The notes: a model not told the origin generated them from the sequence alone. Positions 33,813-41,560 are shown, counted from the stretch's first letter. The stretch is 41,560 nt of DNA from Candidatus Pullilachnospira intestinigallinarum (GCA_018711275.1 DVIN01000039.1:1-41560); one strand, 5' to 3'. Translations and numbers: made by a program.

Positions 33813-35243
33813 ATGGCAAAACAGTATGAGACAGTCATCGGCCTGGAGGTTCATGTGGAGCTGGCCACCAGGACAAAGATTTTCTGCGGATGCTCCACCA
33901 AATTCGGAGCGGCGCCCAACACCCACACCTGTCCTGTATGCACGGGTATGCCGGGATCCCTCCCGGTACTGAACGGGAAGGTGGTGGAATACGCGCTGAA
34001 GCTGGCGGACGCCCTTTCCTGCCAGGTGAACCGGTACAGCAGATTTGACCGGAAAAATTATTTTTACCCGGACAATCCCCAGAACTATCAGATCTCCCAG
34101 CTGTATCTCCCCATCGGACACGACGGAGCGCTGACCATCCATGCGGGGGAAGAGGAAAAAACCGTCCGGATTCATGAGATGCACATGGAGGAGGATGCGG
34201 GCAAACTGATTCATGATGAGTGGGAGGACTGCTCCCTGGTGGATTATAACCGCAGCGGCGTACCGTTGATCGAGATCGTTTCAGAGCCGGATATGCGGAC
34301 CGCCGACGAGGTGATCGCTTATCTGGAAAAACTGCGGATGATCTGTCAGTATCTGGGAATCTCTGACTGTAAACTGCAGGAGGGTTCCATGCGTGCCGAC
34401 GTGAACCTGTCGGTACGGGAGGCAGGCAGCAGCCGTATGGGAACCAGAACGGAGATGAAAAACCTGAACTCCTTCAAGGCGATTGCGCACGCCATCGAGG
34501 GAGAACGGGAACGCCAGATCGAGCTTCTGGAGGAAGGAAAAGAGGTTGTCCAGGAGACCCGCCGCTGGGACGACAACAAAGAATATTCCTATGGAATGCG
34601 TTCCAAGGAAGACGCCAGAGACTACCGGTATTTCCCGGATCCGGATCTTCCCCCGGTGGTGATCTCCCAGAACTGGCTGGACGAAATCCACGCCAGCCGG
34701 CCGGAATTTCAGGAGGAAAAGGCCCTGCGGTATCAGCAGGAATACGGTCTTCCGGCCTATGACGCGGGAATCCTCACCCAGACCAAACGGATGGCGGATC
34801 TGTTTGAAGAAACCGCCAGATTAAGCGGCCAGCCCAAGGAAGCGGCCAACTGGCTGATGGGAGATACCCTGAAGCTGATGAAAGAAGAAGGCATGGAGGC
34901 CGAGGAACTGGCATTTTCCCCGGAACATCTGGCCAGCCTGATTTGTGCGGTGGATGAGGGAAAAATCACACGTCAGAACGCGAAAAAGGTATTTACCGCA
35001 GTATTCCGGGAGGACGTGGATCCTCTGGCCTATATGGAAGAAAAAGGAATGACCATGGTGACGGATGCGGGCGCCGTGGAGAAAGTGGTGGAGCAGGTGC
35101 TGGCAGACAATCCCAAGACCGTGGAAGAATATCGTTCGGGAAAAACCAAGGTTCTGGGCTTTCTGGTGGGCCAGGTGATGCGGCAGATGAAAGGAAAAGC
35201 CGATCCCGGCCAGGTGAACCGGATGCTGCTGGAGAGACTGTAA
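33813..35243 (+). CDS. gatB: Asp/Glu-tRNA amidotransferase subunit B
   Basis: A 476-aa subunit that binds the misacylated tRNA, activates the carboxylate with ATP and amidates it. The N-terminus has YETVIGLEVHVEL and the zinc cysteines C25, C27, C40 and C43 (CGC and CPVC). LVDYNRSGVPLIEIVSEPD and YRYFPDPDLPP are conserved blocks. The C-terminal YqeY-like tail domain is complete. The start ATG at 33813 follows GAGGAGG; an in-frame start at 33777 lies inside gatA and has no RBS. It is the last gene of its operon, terminated at 35347-35397. Confidence 0.97.
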   Translation: MAKQYETVIGLEVHVELATRTKIFCGCSTKFGAAPNTHTCPVCTGMPGSLPVLNGKVVEYALKLADALSCQVNRYSRFDRKNYFYPDNPQNYQISQLYLPIGHDGALTIHAGEEEKTVRIHEMHMEEDAGKLIHDEWEDCSLVDYNRSGVPLIEIVSEPDMRTADEVIAYLEKLRMICQYLGISDCKLQEGSMRADVNLSVREAGSSRMGTRTEMKNLNSFKAIAHAIEGERERQIELLEEGKEVVQETRRWDDNKEYSYGMRSKEDARDYRYFPDPDLPPVVISQNWLDEIHASRPEFQEEKALRYQQEYGLPAYDAGILTQTKRMADLFEETARLSGQPKEAANWLMGDTLKLMKEEGMEAEELAFSPEHLASLICAVDEGKITRQNAKKVFTAVFREDVDPLAYMEEKGMTMVTDAGAVEKVVEQVLADNPKTVEEYRSGKTKVLGFLVGQVMRQMKGKADPGQVNRMLLERL

Positions 35244-35346
35244 CAGGAAAACGACAAAGGGCTGCCGCATGCATGGCGCGGCGGGCTTTTATAAAAACGG
35301 CAGAAGATGTGAGAGGAAATTTGCCGCTGACGAGTATGATTCAGAG

Positions 35347-35397
35347 AAAGACAGGGACTTGAGGAAAGGAAAGCTTTTCCCTCATCTCTGTCTTTTT
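35347..35397 (+). terminator. terminator of the gatCAB operon
   Basis: AAAGACAG (35347-35354) pairs with CTGTCTTT (35388-35395), with a second stem inside (TGAGGAAAGG against CTTTTCCCTCA), followed by a T run. Confidence 0.85.
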
Positions 35398-35681
35398 GCG
35401 CGATACGTCCGCCAAACGACCATCGTGTCTGCGCGGGCGGATGCCATCCCGCAGTTTGAAGAACAGATGGATTCATGCGATATTTTATAAACAAAACGGG
35501 TCCCCGATGAGGTTATCCCTTCGATCTCGGATGCGGCAGAACGGGTCTGAGTCTTGCACCATTTCAAAGGACCATTTCCGGTCCGTTTTCACAGCCTATT
35601 TGCGGGGGAATTCTGTTGTTTCCAGAAAAGAATATGGGGAAAATCAGGTGGTGGCGGTGCCGGTTTTGGGGAAAGGCATCG
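35398..35681. other. intergenic stretch without a recognisable gene
   Basis: About 280 bases between the gatCAB terminator and the mod promoter. Short open frames exist on both strands (for example 35396-35707 plus and 35382-35567 minus), but they are Arg/Ser-rich, lack ribosome binding sites and resemble no family I know. A small hairpin AGGACC/GGTCC lies near 35569-35585. It may be decayed coding DNA; I see nothing firm. Confidence 0.5.
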
Positions 35682-35710
35682 TTGACAGCCCGAAAAAAAT
35701 CACATAGAAT
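35682..35710 (+). promoter_or_regulatory. sigma-A promoter of modABC
   Basis: TTGACA (35682-35687), a 17-bp spacer and TAGAAT (35705-35710). The leader is about 105 nt. Confidence 0.8.
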
Positions 35711-35717
35711 AAACACA

Positions 35718-35800
35718 ATAACAGGTGAAAGTCCAGAGAAGAGCCGGCTATTTATCGTATAAGAGCAGGTATGAAAGTCCTTGTCATGGCGCTGTGCCGG
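35718..35800 (+). other. mod leader with a repeated GAAAGTCC block and enclosing stem
   Basis: CAGGTGAAAGTCC (35722-35734) recurs as CAGGTATGAAAGTCC (35766-35780). The second copy lies inside a stem CCGGC (35744-35748) / GCCGG (35796-35800) that also encloses a small TTAT/ATAA hairpin near 35752-35762. Moco-type riboswitches control molybdate genes in other bacteria, but I cannot match this to that consensus by eye. Confidence 0.4.
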
Positions 35801-35822
35801 GAAAACAGAAGGGAGAAGGTAT

Positions 35823-36743
35823 ATGAAAAAAGGATGGGCAGTTCTGCTGGCGTCAGGAGTTTTCGCGGCGTTGATGGCCGGGTGCGGCGGCATGCAGAAT
35901 GGGGAGAAGGCAATCAAGGAAGCGGTTTCCGGCGAGACCGCCGCGGAGAGTACGGCGGACGGCGGCGAGGGTGCAGCGGAGGCAGAAAACGCCGGAAAGA
36001 CTGTGGAAAATCCGAATTCCCGGGAGGGGGACGCCCAGGATCTGTACATATTTATCGCCGCCAGCCTGTCCAACGCCATGGAAGAGATCAAGGCGGATTA
36101 TCAGGAACTGCATCCGGAAATCAATCTTGTCTATAATGCGGACAGTTCCGGCACATTGCAGACGCAGATCGAGGAAGGGGCACAGTGCGACTTGTTTTTC
36201 TCCGCAGCCGCCAAACAGATGGACGAGCTTCAGGATGATGGTTATCTGGTGGAGGAAACGGTGAAAAATCTGCTGGAAAATAAAGTAGTGCTGATCAGGC
36301 CGGCGGGAGGAGAGACCGCCGTGACCGGATTTGAAAACATTACAGCGGCGGACAATCTGGCTCTGGCGGGCGAGGATGTACCGGTGGGACAGTATGCCCG
36401 GGAAATCTTTCGAAATCTGGGAATCTGTGATCAGGTAATGGCCATGGAAATCAATGAAGGGGCTAACGTGACGGCGGTGCTGGCAGCAGTCAGTGAGGCG
36501 GCCAATGAGGTCGGTGTGGTATATGCCACCGATGCACAGTCTGCGGCAGGTTCTGTGGAAGTAATTGCCGAGGCGCCGGCAGGCAGCCTGGAGACGCCGG
36601 TACGGTACCCGGCGGCCGTGGTAAAGGATAACCAGGGAGGCGAGAAGGCAAAGCAGGCCGCAGAGGAATTTCTGGATTATCTGTCTTCCCGGGAGGCTAT
36701 GGCAGTGTTCGAAGCTTACGGCTTCTCCGCCTGTGAGGAGTAA
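35823..36743 (+). CDS. modA: molybdate ABC transporter substrate-binding lipoprotein
   Basis: A 306-aa ModA. The signal peptide ends with the lipobox LMAGC, with the lipidated cysteine at C21, followed by a linker of about 50 residues rich in Ala, Glu and Gly. The binding domain starts LYIFIAASLSNAMEEI, with the family blocks YNADSSGTLQTQIEEGAQCD and LFFSAA. It captures molybdate (or tungstate) outside the cell for ModB and ModC. The start ATG follows GGGAGAAGG. It begins the mod operon; modB follows after 5 nt. Confidence 0.92.
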   Translation: MKKGWAVLLASGVFAALMAGCGGMQNGEKAIKEAVSGETAAESTADGGEGAAEAENAGKTVENPNSREGDAQDLYIFIAASLSNAMEEIKADYQELHPEINLVYNADSSGTLQTQIEEGAQCDLFFSAAAKQMDELQDDGYLVEETVKNLLENKVVLIRPAGGETAVTGFENITAADNLALAGEDVPVGQYAREIFRNLGICDQVMAMEINEGANVTAVLAAVSEAANEVGVVYATDAQSAAGSVEVIAEAPAGSLETPVRYPAAVVKDNQGGEKAKQAAEEFLDYLSSREAMAVFEAYGFSACEE

Positions 36744-36748
36744 GTGAG

Positions 36749-37444
36749 ATGGAGTGGTTGCGTGAAATCAACTGGAGCCCGCTTTATCTGTCCATAAAAA
36801 CGGGGGCGGCGGCTACGGTAATTGCCTTCTTCGCCGGCGTAGCGGCCGCCCGGCTTGTGATGCGGGCGAACAAAACAGCAAAATGGATTCTGGACGGACT
36901 GCTGACGCTTCCCCTGGTGCTGCCGCCGACGGTGGCCGGCTTTTTGCTGTTGCTGCTGTTCAGTCTCCGCAGACCGGTAGGGCAGTTTCTGCTGGTGAAT
37001 TTTCATCTGAAATTTGTCCAGACCTGGCCGGGATGCGTGGTGGCGGCCTGTGTCATCGCCTTTCCGCTGATGTACCGGAATGCCAGGGGAGCCTTTGAAC
37101 AGGTGGATGTGAACCTGATTTACGCCGGCAGAACGCTGGGAATGTCAGAGGGCGAGATTTTCCGTAAGGTGGTGATCCCTGCTGCTGCGCCGGGGCTGGC
37201 GTCCGGGACGGTGCTGGCATTTGCCAGGGCCATGGGGGAATATGGAGCCACCTCCATGCTGGCGGGAAATATTCTGGGGAAAACCAGAACCATATCTGTG
37301 GCCATCGCATCGGAGACGGCCGCGGGCAACTACGAGATCGCGGGCTTCTGGGTGGCGGTGATTGTACTGCTGTCCTTCGCGGTGGTATTTCTCATCAATC
37401 TGTTTACCGGCATTGGCAGCCGGGGAAGGGGGTGGCGGCGGTAG
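36749..37444 (+). CDS. modB: molybdate ABC transporter permease
   Basis: A 231-aa integral membrane permease with about five hydrophobic segments. The N-terminal part reads WSPLYLSIKTGAAATVIAFF. LPLVLPPTVAGFLLL and the coupling loop RTLGMSEGEIFRKVVIPAAA are typical ModB features, as is ARAMGEYGATSMLAGN. GAGGAG overlapping the end of modA is the RBS. The stop codon directly abuts the modC start. Confidence 0.95.
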   Translation: MEWLREINWSPLYLSIKTGAAATVIAFFAGVAAARLVMRANKTAKWILDGLLTLPLVLPPTVAGFLLLLLFSLRRPVGQFLLVNFHLKFVQTWPGCVVAACVIAFPLMYRNARGAFEQVDVNLIYAGRTLGMSEGEIFRKVVIPAAAPGLASGTVLAFARAMGEYGATSMLAGNILGKTRTISVAIASETAAGNYEIAGFWVAVIVLLSFAVVFLINLFTGIGSRGRGWRR

Positions 37445-38608
37445 ATGAGCCTTCAGGTACATATCAGGAAAAAGCTGGGGGATTTTCTGCTGGAGGCGGA
37501 TTTCGACCAGGAGGACGGCTGCATGGGAATTCTCGGAGCTTCCGGCTGCGGGAAGAGTATGACCCTCAAATGCATTGCCGGGATCGAGCGGCCCGATGCG
37601 GGGAGAATCTGTCTGGACGGACAGGTTTTGTTTGACAGTGAAAAGAAAATCAACCAGAAGCCACAGGAGCGGCAGGTGGGATTCCTGTTTCAGCATTATG
37701 CGCTCTTTCCCACCATGACGGTGGAGGAGAATATCGGCTGCGGCGTCCGGGAAAGAGGCCGCAGAAAGGAAATTGTCCGGCAGCAGGTGGAGAGGTTTCA
37801 GCTGAAGGGGCTGGAAAAGCTTCGGCCCGCCCAGCTTTCCGGCGGCCAGCAGCAGCGGACGGCTCTGGCCCGGATGCTGGCCGGCCAGCCCAGGCTGCTT
37901 TTGCTGGACGAACCCTTTTCCGCGCTGGATTCCTTTCTGCGGGATCAGATGCATCGGGAAATGATGGAAATTCTCCGGGAGTTTTCCGGAAAAACACTGA
38001 TGGTTTCCCACAGCAGAGAGGAGATCTACAAGTTCTGCGGAACCGTCACTGCCATGGAACAGGGACGAACCCTGATGACCTGCGGCACCCGGGAGATGTT
38101 TGCTTCTCCCGGCCTGGTATCCGTGGCACGGCTTACCGGACTGAAAAATATCTCGCCTTACCGGAAAATCGGCAAACGGCAGGTACTTGCCACAGACTGG
38201 AATGTGAAGCTTCAGCTGCCGCCGGATATTTGCGGGAAGGCCCGGAACAGTGAGAAATCCCCCGCTCTGGCCGGCCAGTCGGAAGAAATGCCGGAGCGCG
38301 GTTTCATCGGAATCCGGGGGCATCATATTTGTCCGGCAGTTTCCGACGGCGAAACAGAGGAGTGGAATATTTACCACCCCATTTTGGAGGATGTGCAGGA
38401 GGCACCCTTTGAGGATATTTACCTTCTGAGAAATGCGCAGGGAGGAGATGAAAAGCCCCTGTGGTGGATGCGGCCCAGAAACAGTTTTTCGGAAAACACC
38501 GGAAAGATGCTGCCGGATGCGCTGTATTTCCCGCCGAAAGCACTGATGCTGCTGAGAGAAGCGAGGGTTGTTGAAAGGAAGGAGAATGGGAAAAACGATG
38601 GAGATTAA
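37445..38608 (+). CDS. modC: molybdate ABC transporter ATP-binding protein
   Basis: A 387-aa ABC ATPase. Walker A is GASGCGKSM, the Q loop is in [18 protein letters not shown], the signature is [14 protein letters not shown], and Walker B is [13 protein letters not shown]. The C-terminal 130 residues hold a TOBE/MOP-like molybdate-responsive region ([11 protein letters not shown] onward). It starts one base after the modB stop and overlaps the hydrolase gene by 23 nt at its end. No ModE repressor is visible, so regulation may lie in the leader or the MOP domain. Confidence 0.93.
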   Translation: MSLQVHIRKKLGDFLLEADFDQEDGCMGILGASGCGKSMTLKCIAGIERPDAGRICLDGQVLFDSEKKINQKPQERQVGFLFQHYALFPTMTVEENIGCGVRERGRRKEIVRQQVERFQLKGLEKLRPAQLSGGQQQRTALARMLAGQPRLLLLDEPFSALDSFLRDQMHREMMEILREFSGKTLMVSHSREEIYKFCGTVTAMEQGRTLMTCGTREMFASPGLVSVARLTGLKNISPYRKIGKRQVLATDWNVKLQLPPDICGKARNSEKSPALAGQSEEMPERGFIGIRGHHICPAVSDGETEEWNIYHPILEDVQEAPFEDIYLLRNAQGGDEKPLWWMRPRNSFSENTGKMLPDALYFPPKALMLLREARVVERKENGKNDGD

Positions 38609-39515
38609 GGAATGGTCTTATGAAGAATTTCCGGATTTTACGGAGAATGTTCCGGGAGCTGAACGAAGAAAAACTACAGGCGATGAGATCGGGGTTCAGC
38701 TGCGTCGGGACGTGGCGTATGCCTGTGTAAATGGCGTAAGTCTGGTACTTCAGATTTTGGAGCCTTTCACAAGAAATAATCCGGATGGCGCCTATCCGTG
38801 TATGGTGTTTGTACAGGGGTCGGCCTGGATGGAACAGGATGTTTACCGTCCCTGCGCCATGGTGGGGAGACTGGCTTCGCTGGGATTTGTGACGGCAGTG
38901 GTTCAGTATCGTCATTCCGGGATCGCGCCGTTTCCGGCCCAGATTCAGGATGCCCTGAATGCCATTCGTTTTCTGCGCTGTCATGGGAAAAAATATCATG
39001 TGAATCCGGAGCAGATTTTTGTGGCCGGCTGTTCTTCAGGGGGCCATACCGCCATGTTTGCCGGGATGACGCAGGATGAGGGGGCATGGGAAAAAGAAAA
39101 CTGCTATCCTGGAATCAGCGCAAGGGTGAAAGGAATTATTAATTACTATGGCGCGGTAGATCTGGCGGATGAAGAGGGATATCCCAGTACCGTCAATCAT
39201 CAGATGGCGGACAGCCCCGAAGGAAGGCTGATGGGCGGCGTCAATCTCAGAGAGAATCCGGAGTTGGCCAGGAAAGCATCCGTGACAAGCTGGATTGTTC
39301 CGGAAAGAAAAATTCCCCCGGTTCTGATTATTCACGGGACGAAAGAACGGACCGTCAGTGTGAAACAAAGTGTCCGGTTGTACCGGAAACTGAAAGCGTG
39401 CGGTCAGGAGGCAGAGTTGATTCTTCTGGAGGGCGCGGACCATGGAGGCGCGGAGTACTGGACAGAGGATCTGTGCCGGCGGGTGGCAGATTTTATGAGA
39501 AAGCATCTGGGATAA
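38586..39515 (+). CDS. alpha/beta hydrolase, esterase/lipase-like
   Basis: A 309-aa soluble alpha/beta hydrolase of the BD-FAE/acetyl-esterase type. The nucleophile elbow is GCSSGG (about 150-155, VAGCSSGGHTAM), with an oxyanion segment in VFVQGSAWMEQD. A late Asp near ERTVSVKQS and the catalytic His in EGADHGGAEYW complete a likely Ser-Asp-His triad. The substrate is unknown; esterases that deacylate carbohydrates or small esters are the usual relatives. The chosen start is ATG 38586, with AAAGGAAGGAG just upstream; ATG 38598 is an alternative. It overlaps modC, so it is translated from the mod transcript, though a link to molybdate is not obvious. Confidence 0.85.
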   Translation: MGKTMEIKEWSYEEFPDFTENVPGAERRKTTGDEIGVQLRRDVAYACVNGVSLVLQILEPFTRNNPDGAYPCMVFVQGSAWMEQDVYRPCAMVGRLASLGFVTAVVQYRHSGIAPFPAQIQDALNAIRFLRCHGKKYHVNPEQIFVAGCSSGGHTAMFAGMTQDEGAWEKENCYPGISARVKGIINYYGAVDLADEEGYPSTVNHQMADSPEGRLMGGVNLRENPELARKASVTSWIVPERKIPPVLIIHGTKERTVSVKQSVRLYRKLKACGQEAELILLEGADHGGAEYWTEDLCRRVADFMRKHLG

Positions 39516-39544
39516 TAAAAACCAGAGATATGGACAAAGGGAAA

Positions 39545-39589
39545 GAAACCGGAGACTGAGGTCCGACTGCAGTCTCCGGTTCCTTTTAC
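39545..39589. terminator. bidirectional terminator between hydrolase and spo0A-C genes
   Basis: GAAACCGGAGACTG (39545-39558) pairs with CAGTCTCCGGTTCC (39570-39583) over at least 12 bp. The plus side ends TTCCTTTTA and the minus side continues TTTCTTTCCC, so both converging units can use it. Confidence 0.85.
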
Positions 39590-39648
39590 GGAGGAATTTC
39601 CTGTTTATCTTTTGTTAGTGTCTATGGTTTTGCGGCGGCTATCCTTTC

Positions 39649-39972
39649 TCAGCCGGAGAGCAGATACCAGTACAGAATGTCCAGAAATTCACATACCGTA
39701 GGCTTCCGGTCCAGCGGGTAAGGGGCCAGGCTTTCCAGAGCCTGACGGGAATCAGACTGCCAGCAATGATCGATGACTGTGCGGATGTCCCGTTCAATGC
39801 AGCAGAGATTTACATGGTAGCGGTTGGCTACCGCGGGGAAAATGGTCTGGCCGGGGAACAGAAGAAGATCTTCATTTTCCAGAGCCAGTTCCAGTGAGGC
39901 CAGCAGGTAAGGAATACCTTTATAGCTCCTGCGGATTCGCAGGAGAGCCGGCAGAGATTGTAACTTATCCAT
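39649..39972 (-). CDS. stand-alone Spo0A C-terminal-domain protein (copy 1)
   Basis: A 107-aa protein that is almost entirely a Spo0A C-terminal DNA-binding domain. IRRSYKGIPYLLASLELAL aligns with Spo0A's AHIKGYLYLREAI. The helix-turn-helix region IFPAVANRYHVNLCCIERDI corresponds to LYPDIAKKFNTTASRVERAI, and KPTVCEFLDILYWYL to KPTNSEFIAMVADKL. There is no receiver domain, so it cannot be switched on by the phosphorelay itself. The start ATG at 39972 has AAAGGAG 9 nt upstream. Copy 2 lies 86 nt upstream in the same direction. A DNA-binding modulator of sporulation or stationary-phase genes is a fair guess. Confidence 0.85.
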   Translation of the reverse strand: MDKLQSLPALLRIRRSYKGIPYLLASLELALENEDLLLFPGQTIFPAVANRYHVNLCCIERDIRTVIDHCWQSDSRQALESLAPYPLDRKPTVCEFLDILYWYLLSG

Positions 39973-40058
39973 TTCATAGTTCTCCTTTCGTGGAAAATCC
40001 TCCTTCACTTTTTCTAACGTTTGGAAAGCTCACATATGTCGCGAAAACAGAAAAAATT

Positions 40059-40388
40059 TTAAAGTCCTTTTTTTTTCAGATGCCAGTAAAGAATATCCAG
40101 AAACTCAGATACGGTGGGGCATTTGTCCAGGGTGTATGAGGCGATGCGCTGCAGATGTGCTCTGCCGCAGGAATTCCAGCAGCGGTTGATGACGGTCCTC
40201 AGATCCCGGTCCACACAACTGGGGGTGGTATGGTACCTGCGGGCAACAGAGGGGTACAGATTTTTGGTAACATAAAGCAGCTGATTTTCATCGGCAAGGG
40301 CAAGCTCCAGAGCAAAAACCAGGTAGCGGTATCCTTTGTAGGTGCCATGAATACCCAATGCCAACGGCAGCTCCAGTAAATAATTCAT
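40059..40388 (-). CDS. stand-alone Spo0A C-terminal-domain protein (copy 2)
   Basis: A 109-aa paralogue of the downstream gene, again a lone Spo0A C-terminal domain. GIHGTYKGYRYLVFALELAL leads, and the HTH is LYPSVARRYHTTPSCVDRDL, followed by RTVINRCW and CPTVSEFLDILYWHLKKK. The two copies share the ELAL, RDIRTVI/RDLRTVI and SEFLDILYW patterns and clearly arose by tandem duplication. The RBS AAAGGAAGGA precedes the ATG. The upstream region carries GTCGAC/GACGAC motifs loosely like 0A boxes. Confidence 0.87.
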   Translation of the reverse strand: MNYLLELPLALGIHGTYKGYRYLVFALELALADENQLLYVTKNLYPSVARRYHTTPSCVDRDLRTVINRCWNSCGRAHLQRIASYTLDKCPTVSEFLDILYWHLKKKGL

Positions 40389-40438
40389 AAGTCATCCTTC
40401 CTTTCCACTTTGATTTCCGTATGTTTTCGTTTATTTCC

Positions 40439-40504
40439 ATTATTTGACAAAACAAGAATAGCAGAAATTCAGGAAAATCTCGAAAAGTCGACGAAAGACG
40501 ACAA
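40439..40504 (-). promoter_or_regulatory. candidate promoter with 0A-box-like motifs
   Basis: On the minus strand a -10 AATAAT (40444-40439) has a weak -35 TTTCTG (40467-40462) at 17-bp spacing. Just upstream, the plus strand reads GTCGACGAAAGACGACA (about 40488-40504), a repeat of GACGA units. CGACGAA differs by one base from the TGACGAA form of the Spo0A box. This suggests control by Spo0A or by the encoded proteins themselves; no perfect 0A box is present. Confidence 0.35.
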
Positions 40505-40524
40505 AATTAAGTACATGGATTTCA

Positions 40525-40550
40525 TAAAAAAAGGAGGGCTCAGCCCTCCT
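40525..40550 (-). terminator. terminator overlapping the stop codon of the cytidylyltransferase
   Basis: AGGAGGG (40532-40538) pairs with CCCTCCT (40544-40550), and on the minus strand a run of seven to eight T follows. The stop codon TGA (40542-40540) of the gene lies in the loop, so a terminating ribosome covers this hairpin. Confidence 0.88.
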
Positions 40551-41322
40551 GGTGGATCAGTTTTTCAAGATATGGAATATAAGACGGGTCAAACTGGCAA
40601 AGTTCCTTCAGAGAATCAAATTCTCTGACGATTCCCTCAGGGTACCGGCGGATATATAAGGGAAGCTGGCGAATATGCTTCATATAAATATTCTCCCAGT
40701 ACATCTTCCTGGTTTCCGGAAGATCATATTCTGCTTCCAGAAATTCCACAAAGCGGGAAGAAAACGCCTGATCCCAGTAAGCGTGTCCCATCATATACCA
40801 GGAATCCGTTCCGCCCACAGTGACCTGGGTAATCAGGCCATTGATATCAGTGGAAAGGCAATATTCACTGGTGGGACCGGAAGCATAAGATGCCGCATAA
40901 TAAGACCGGAAAACGTAAGGTTCAAAGACATTTTCCATAAAATAGTTGTCAGAGGAACAGATATAGGAATTCCTCAGAACGCGGCGCGCGGCGTAAATGG
41001 AAGAATGATTGTTCCGGACCGCAAATTCCGGATTTTCCAGCAGGTGGACACCGTATTTGTCTGTGAGATAGGAAAACATCTCCTTTTTATACCCGACTAC
41101 CACATAAATCTCAGAGATTCCGGCCTCCTGAAGCTGGCGGATCTGCCGTTCAATCATTATTTCGCCTTTGACGCGCAGCAACGGTTTGGGAACCGTATCG
41201 GATAACGGGGCAAAGCGGCTGGAAAGTCCGGCGGCCATAATCACGGCGTTATCTGCCTTATACGGAGCCAGCGCTTCGTAACGGCCTTCCTGGTAAAGCT
41301 GGTCAAACTCATTTTTCGTCAT
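40540..41322 (-). CDS. nucleotidyltransferase, LicC-like (CTP:phosphocholine cytidylyltransferase type)
   Basis: A 260-aa NTP-transferase family enzyme. After a 25-residue N-terminal helix (NEFDQLYQEGRYEALAPYKA) comes the nucleotide-binding signature AVIMAAGLSSRFAPLSDTVP, then the KPLLRVKGEIMIERQI segment and YVVVGYKKEMF. These match LicC and related sugar or choline nucleotidyltransferases. The charged product, CDP-choline or another CDP/UDP compound, would serve surface polymer decoration; no lic partner genes are in the window. The start is ATG 41322, since AGGAGG runs directly into the ATG at 41328 but sits 6 nt from 41322. Confidence 0.8.
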   Translation of the reverse strand: MTKNEFDQLYQEGRYEALAPYKADNAVIMAAGLSSRFAPLSDTVPKPLLRVKGEIMIERQIRQLQEAGISEIYVVVGYKKEMFSYLTDKYGVHLLENPEFAVRNNHSSIYAARRVLRNSYICSSDNYFMENVFEPYVFRSYYAASYASGPTSEYCLSTDINGLITQVTVGGTDSWYMMGHAYWDQAFSSRFVEFLEAEYDLPETRKMYWENIYMKHIRQLPLYIRRYPEGIVREFDSLKELCQFDPSYIPYLEKLIHQEG

Positions 41323-41388
41323 GTGCATCCTCCTGTAAAAGCTGTATGCGCCGTACCGGCGTACTTCCCCCCATGATTCTGATACAAA

Positions 41389-41417
41389 ATTTTAGTGCAG
41401 CAGAGAGATAATGTCAA
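41389..41417 (-). promoter_or_regulatory. sigma-A promoter of the nucleotidyltransferase
   Basis: On the minus strand TTGACA (41417-41412), a 17-bp spacer and TAAAAT (41394-41389). The leader has a small CGCCG/CGGCG hairpin at about 41350-41362. The remaining bases to the window end (41418-41560) are AT-rich; I see no gene there. Confidence 0.8.
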
Positions 41418-41560
41418 GCGTATTTTGACTCTTGAGTTTTCGCAGAATTATCCCCCTAAGATAAATCTGCTGAGTTTTATTATCCACAACTTTTAAAAAA
41501 TGGCCAAAATATAAGGAATCCTGTTCCTTTTTGATGTAAAATTAAGCTGTCCAACAAAAA

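Noticed and set aside
35382-35707. Short open frames on both strands before modA
   Set aside because: No RBS, Arg/Ser-rich composition, mutual overlap and no family resemblance.
41480-41488. Single perfect DnaA box TTATCCACA
   Set aside because: One 9-mer in AT-rich DNA with no cluster of boxes and no dnaA/dnaN nearby; it is not evidence of an origin.

Overview
The window reads as chromosomal DNA from a gut-type Clostridia bacterium, most likely a member of the Lachnospiraceae. This rests on strong AGGAGG-type ribosome binding sites, the pairing of a type III and a type I glutamine synthetase with GOGAT, diaminopimelate synthesis by DapL, stand-alone Spo0A DNA-binding domains, an archaeal-type AspRS next to gatCAB, and a large helical-repeat/Hsp70-like/TPR operon that I associate with this family. 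No rRNA, tRNA, phage, insertion sequence or CRISPR array is visible. The gene content is mostly housekeeping; the unusual material lies in the leaders and intergenic regions.

Layout. 1-570: a 23-bp-period TTCC/GGAA array running into the 3' remnant of a lacZ gene. 742-1842 (-): a PLP enzyme of the HisC/CobD type. 1858-7882 (+): a fold-back repeat, then a three-gene operon (1181-aa helical-repeat protein, degenerate Hsp70-like protein, TPR protein). 7991-10506 (+): a polar amino-acid ABC importer. 10509-14520 (+): purC-purB, then purA behind a long structured intergenic region. 14719-18626 (-): type III glutamine synthetase followed by purF. 18855-29224 (+): an HPr-like protein, pyrG-gltB-gltD, glnA, and an ANTAR-type putative RNA-binding antiterminator. 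29236-30450 (+): dapL. 30642-35243 (+): AspRS-gatC-gatA-gatB. 35682-39515 (+): modABC and an alpha/beta hydrolase. 39649-41417 (-): two tandem Spo0A-C proteins and a cytidylyltransferase-like enzyme.

How the genes fit together. From 10.6 to 35.2 kb the window is dominated by glutamine. Glutamine is made by GlnN and GlnA and recycled by GltBD. It is spent as an amide donor by PurF, PyrG and GatCAB. Several promoters here (purC, glnN, HPr-like, glnA) are followed within about 50 nt by a terminator-like hairpin, and the glnN and glnA leaders share a nearly identical hairpin (ATGGCCRTTCGGCCGG) upstream of the RBS, with a related form before pyrG. With an ANTAR protein encoded directly after glnA, the sequence suggests that nitrogen assimilation here is controlled by transcription attenuation and leader RNA structure. 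That is inference. The protein identities are mostly secure; the leader structures were folded by eye.
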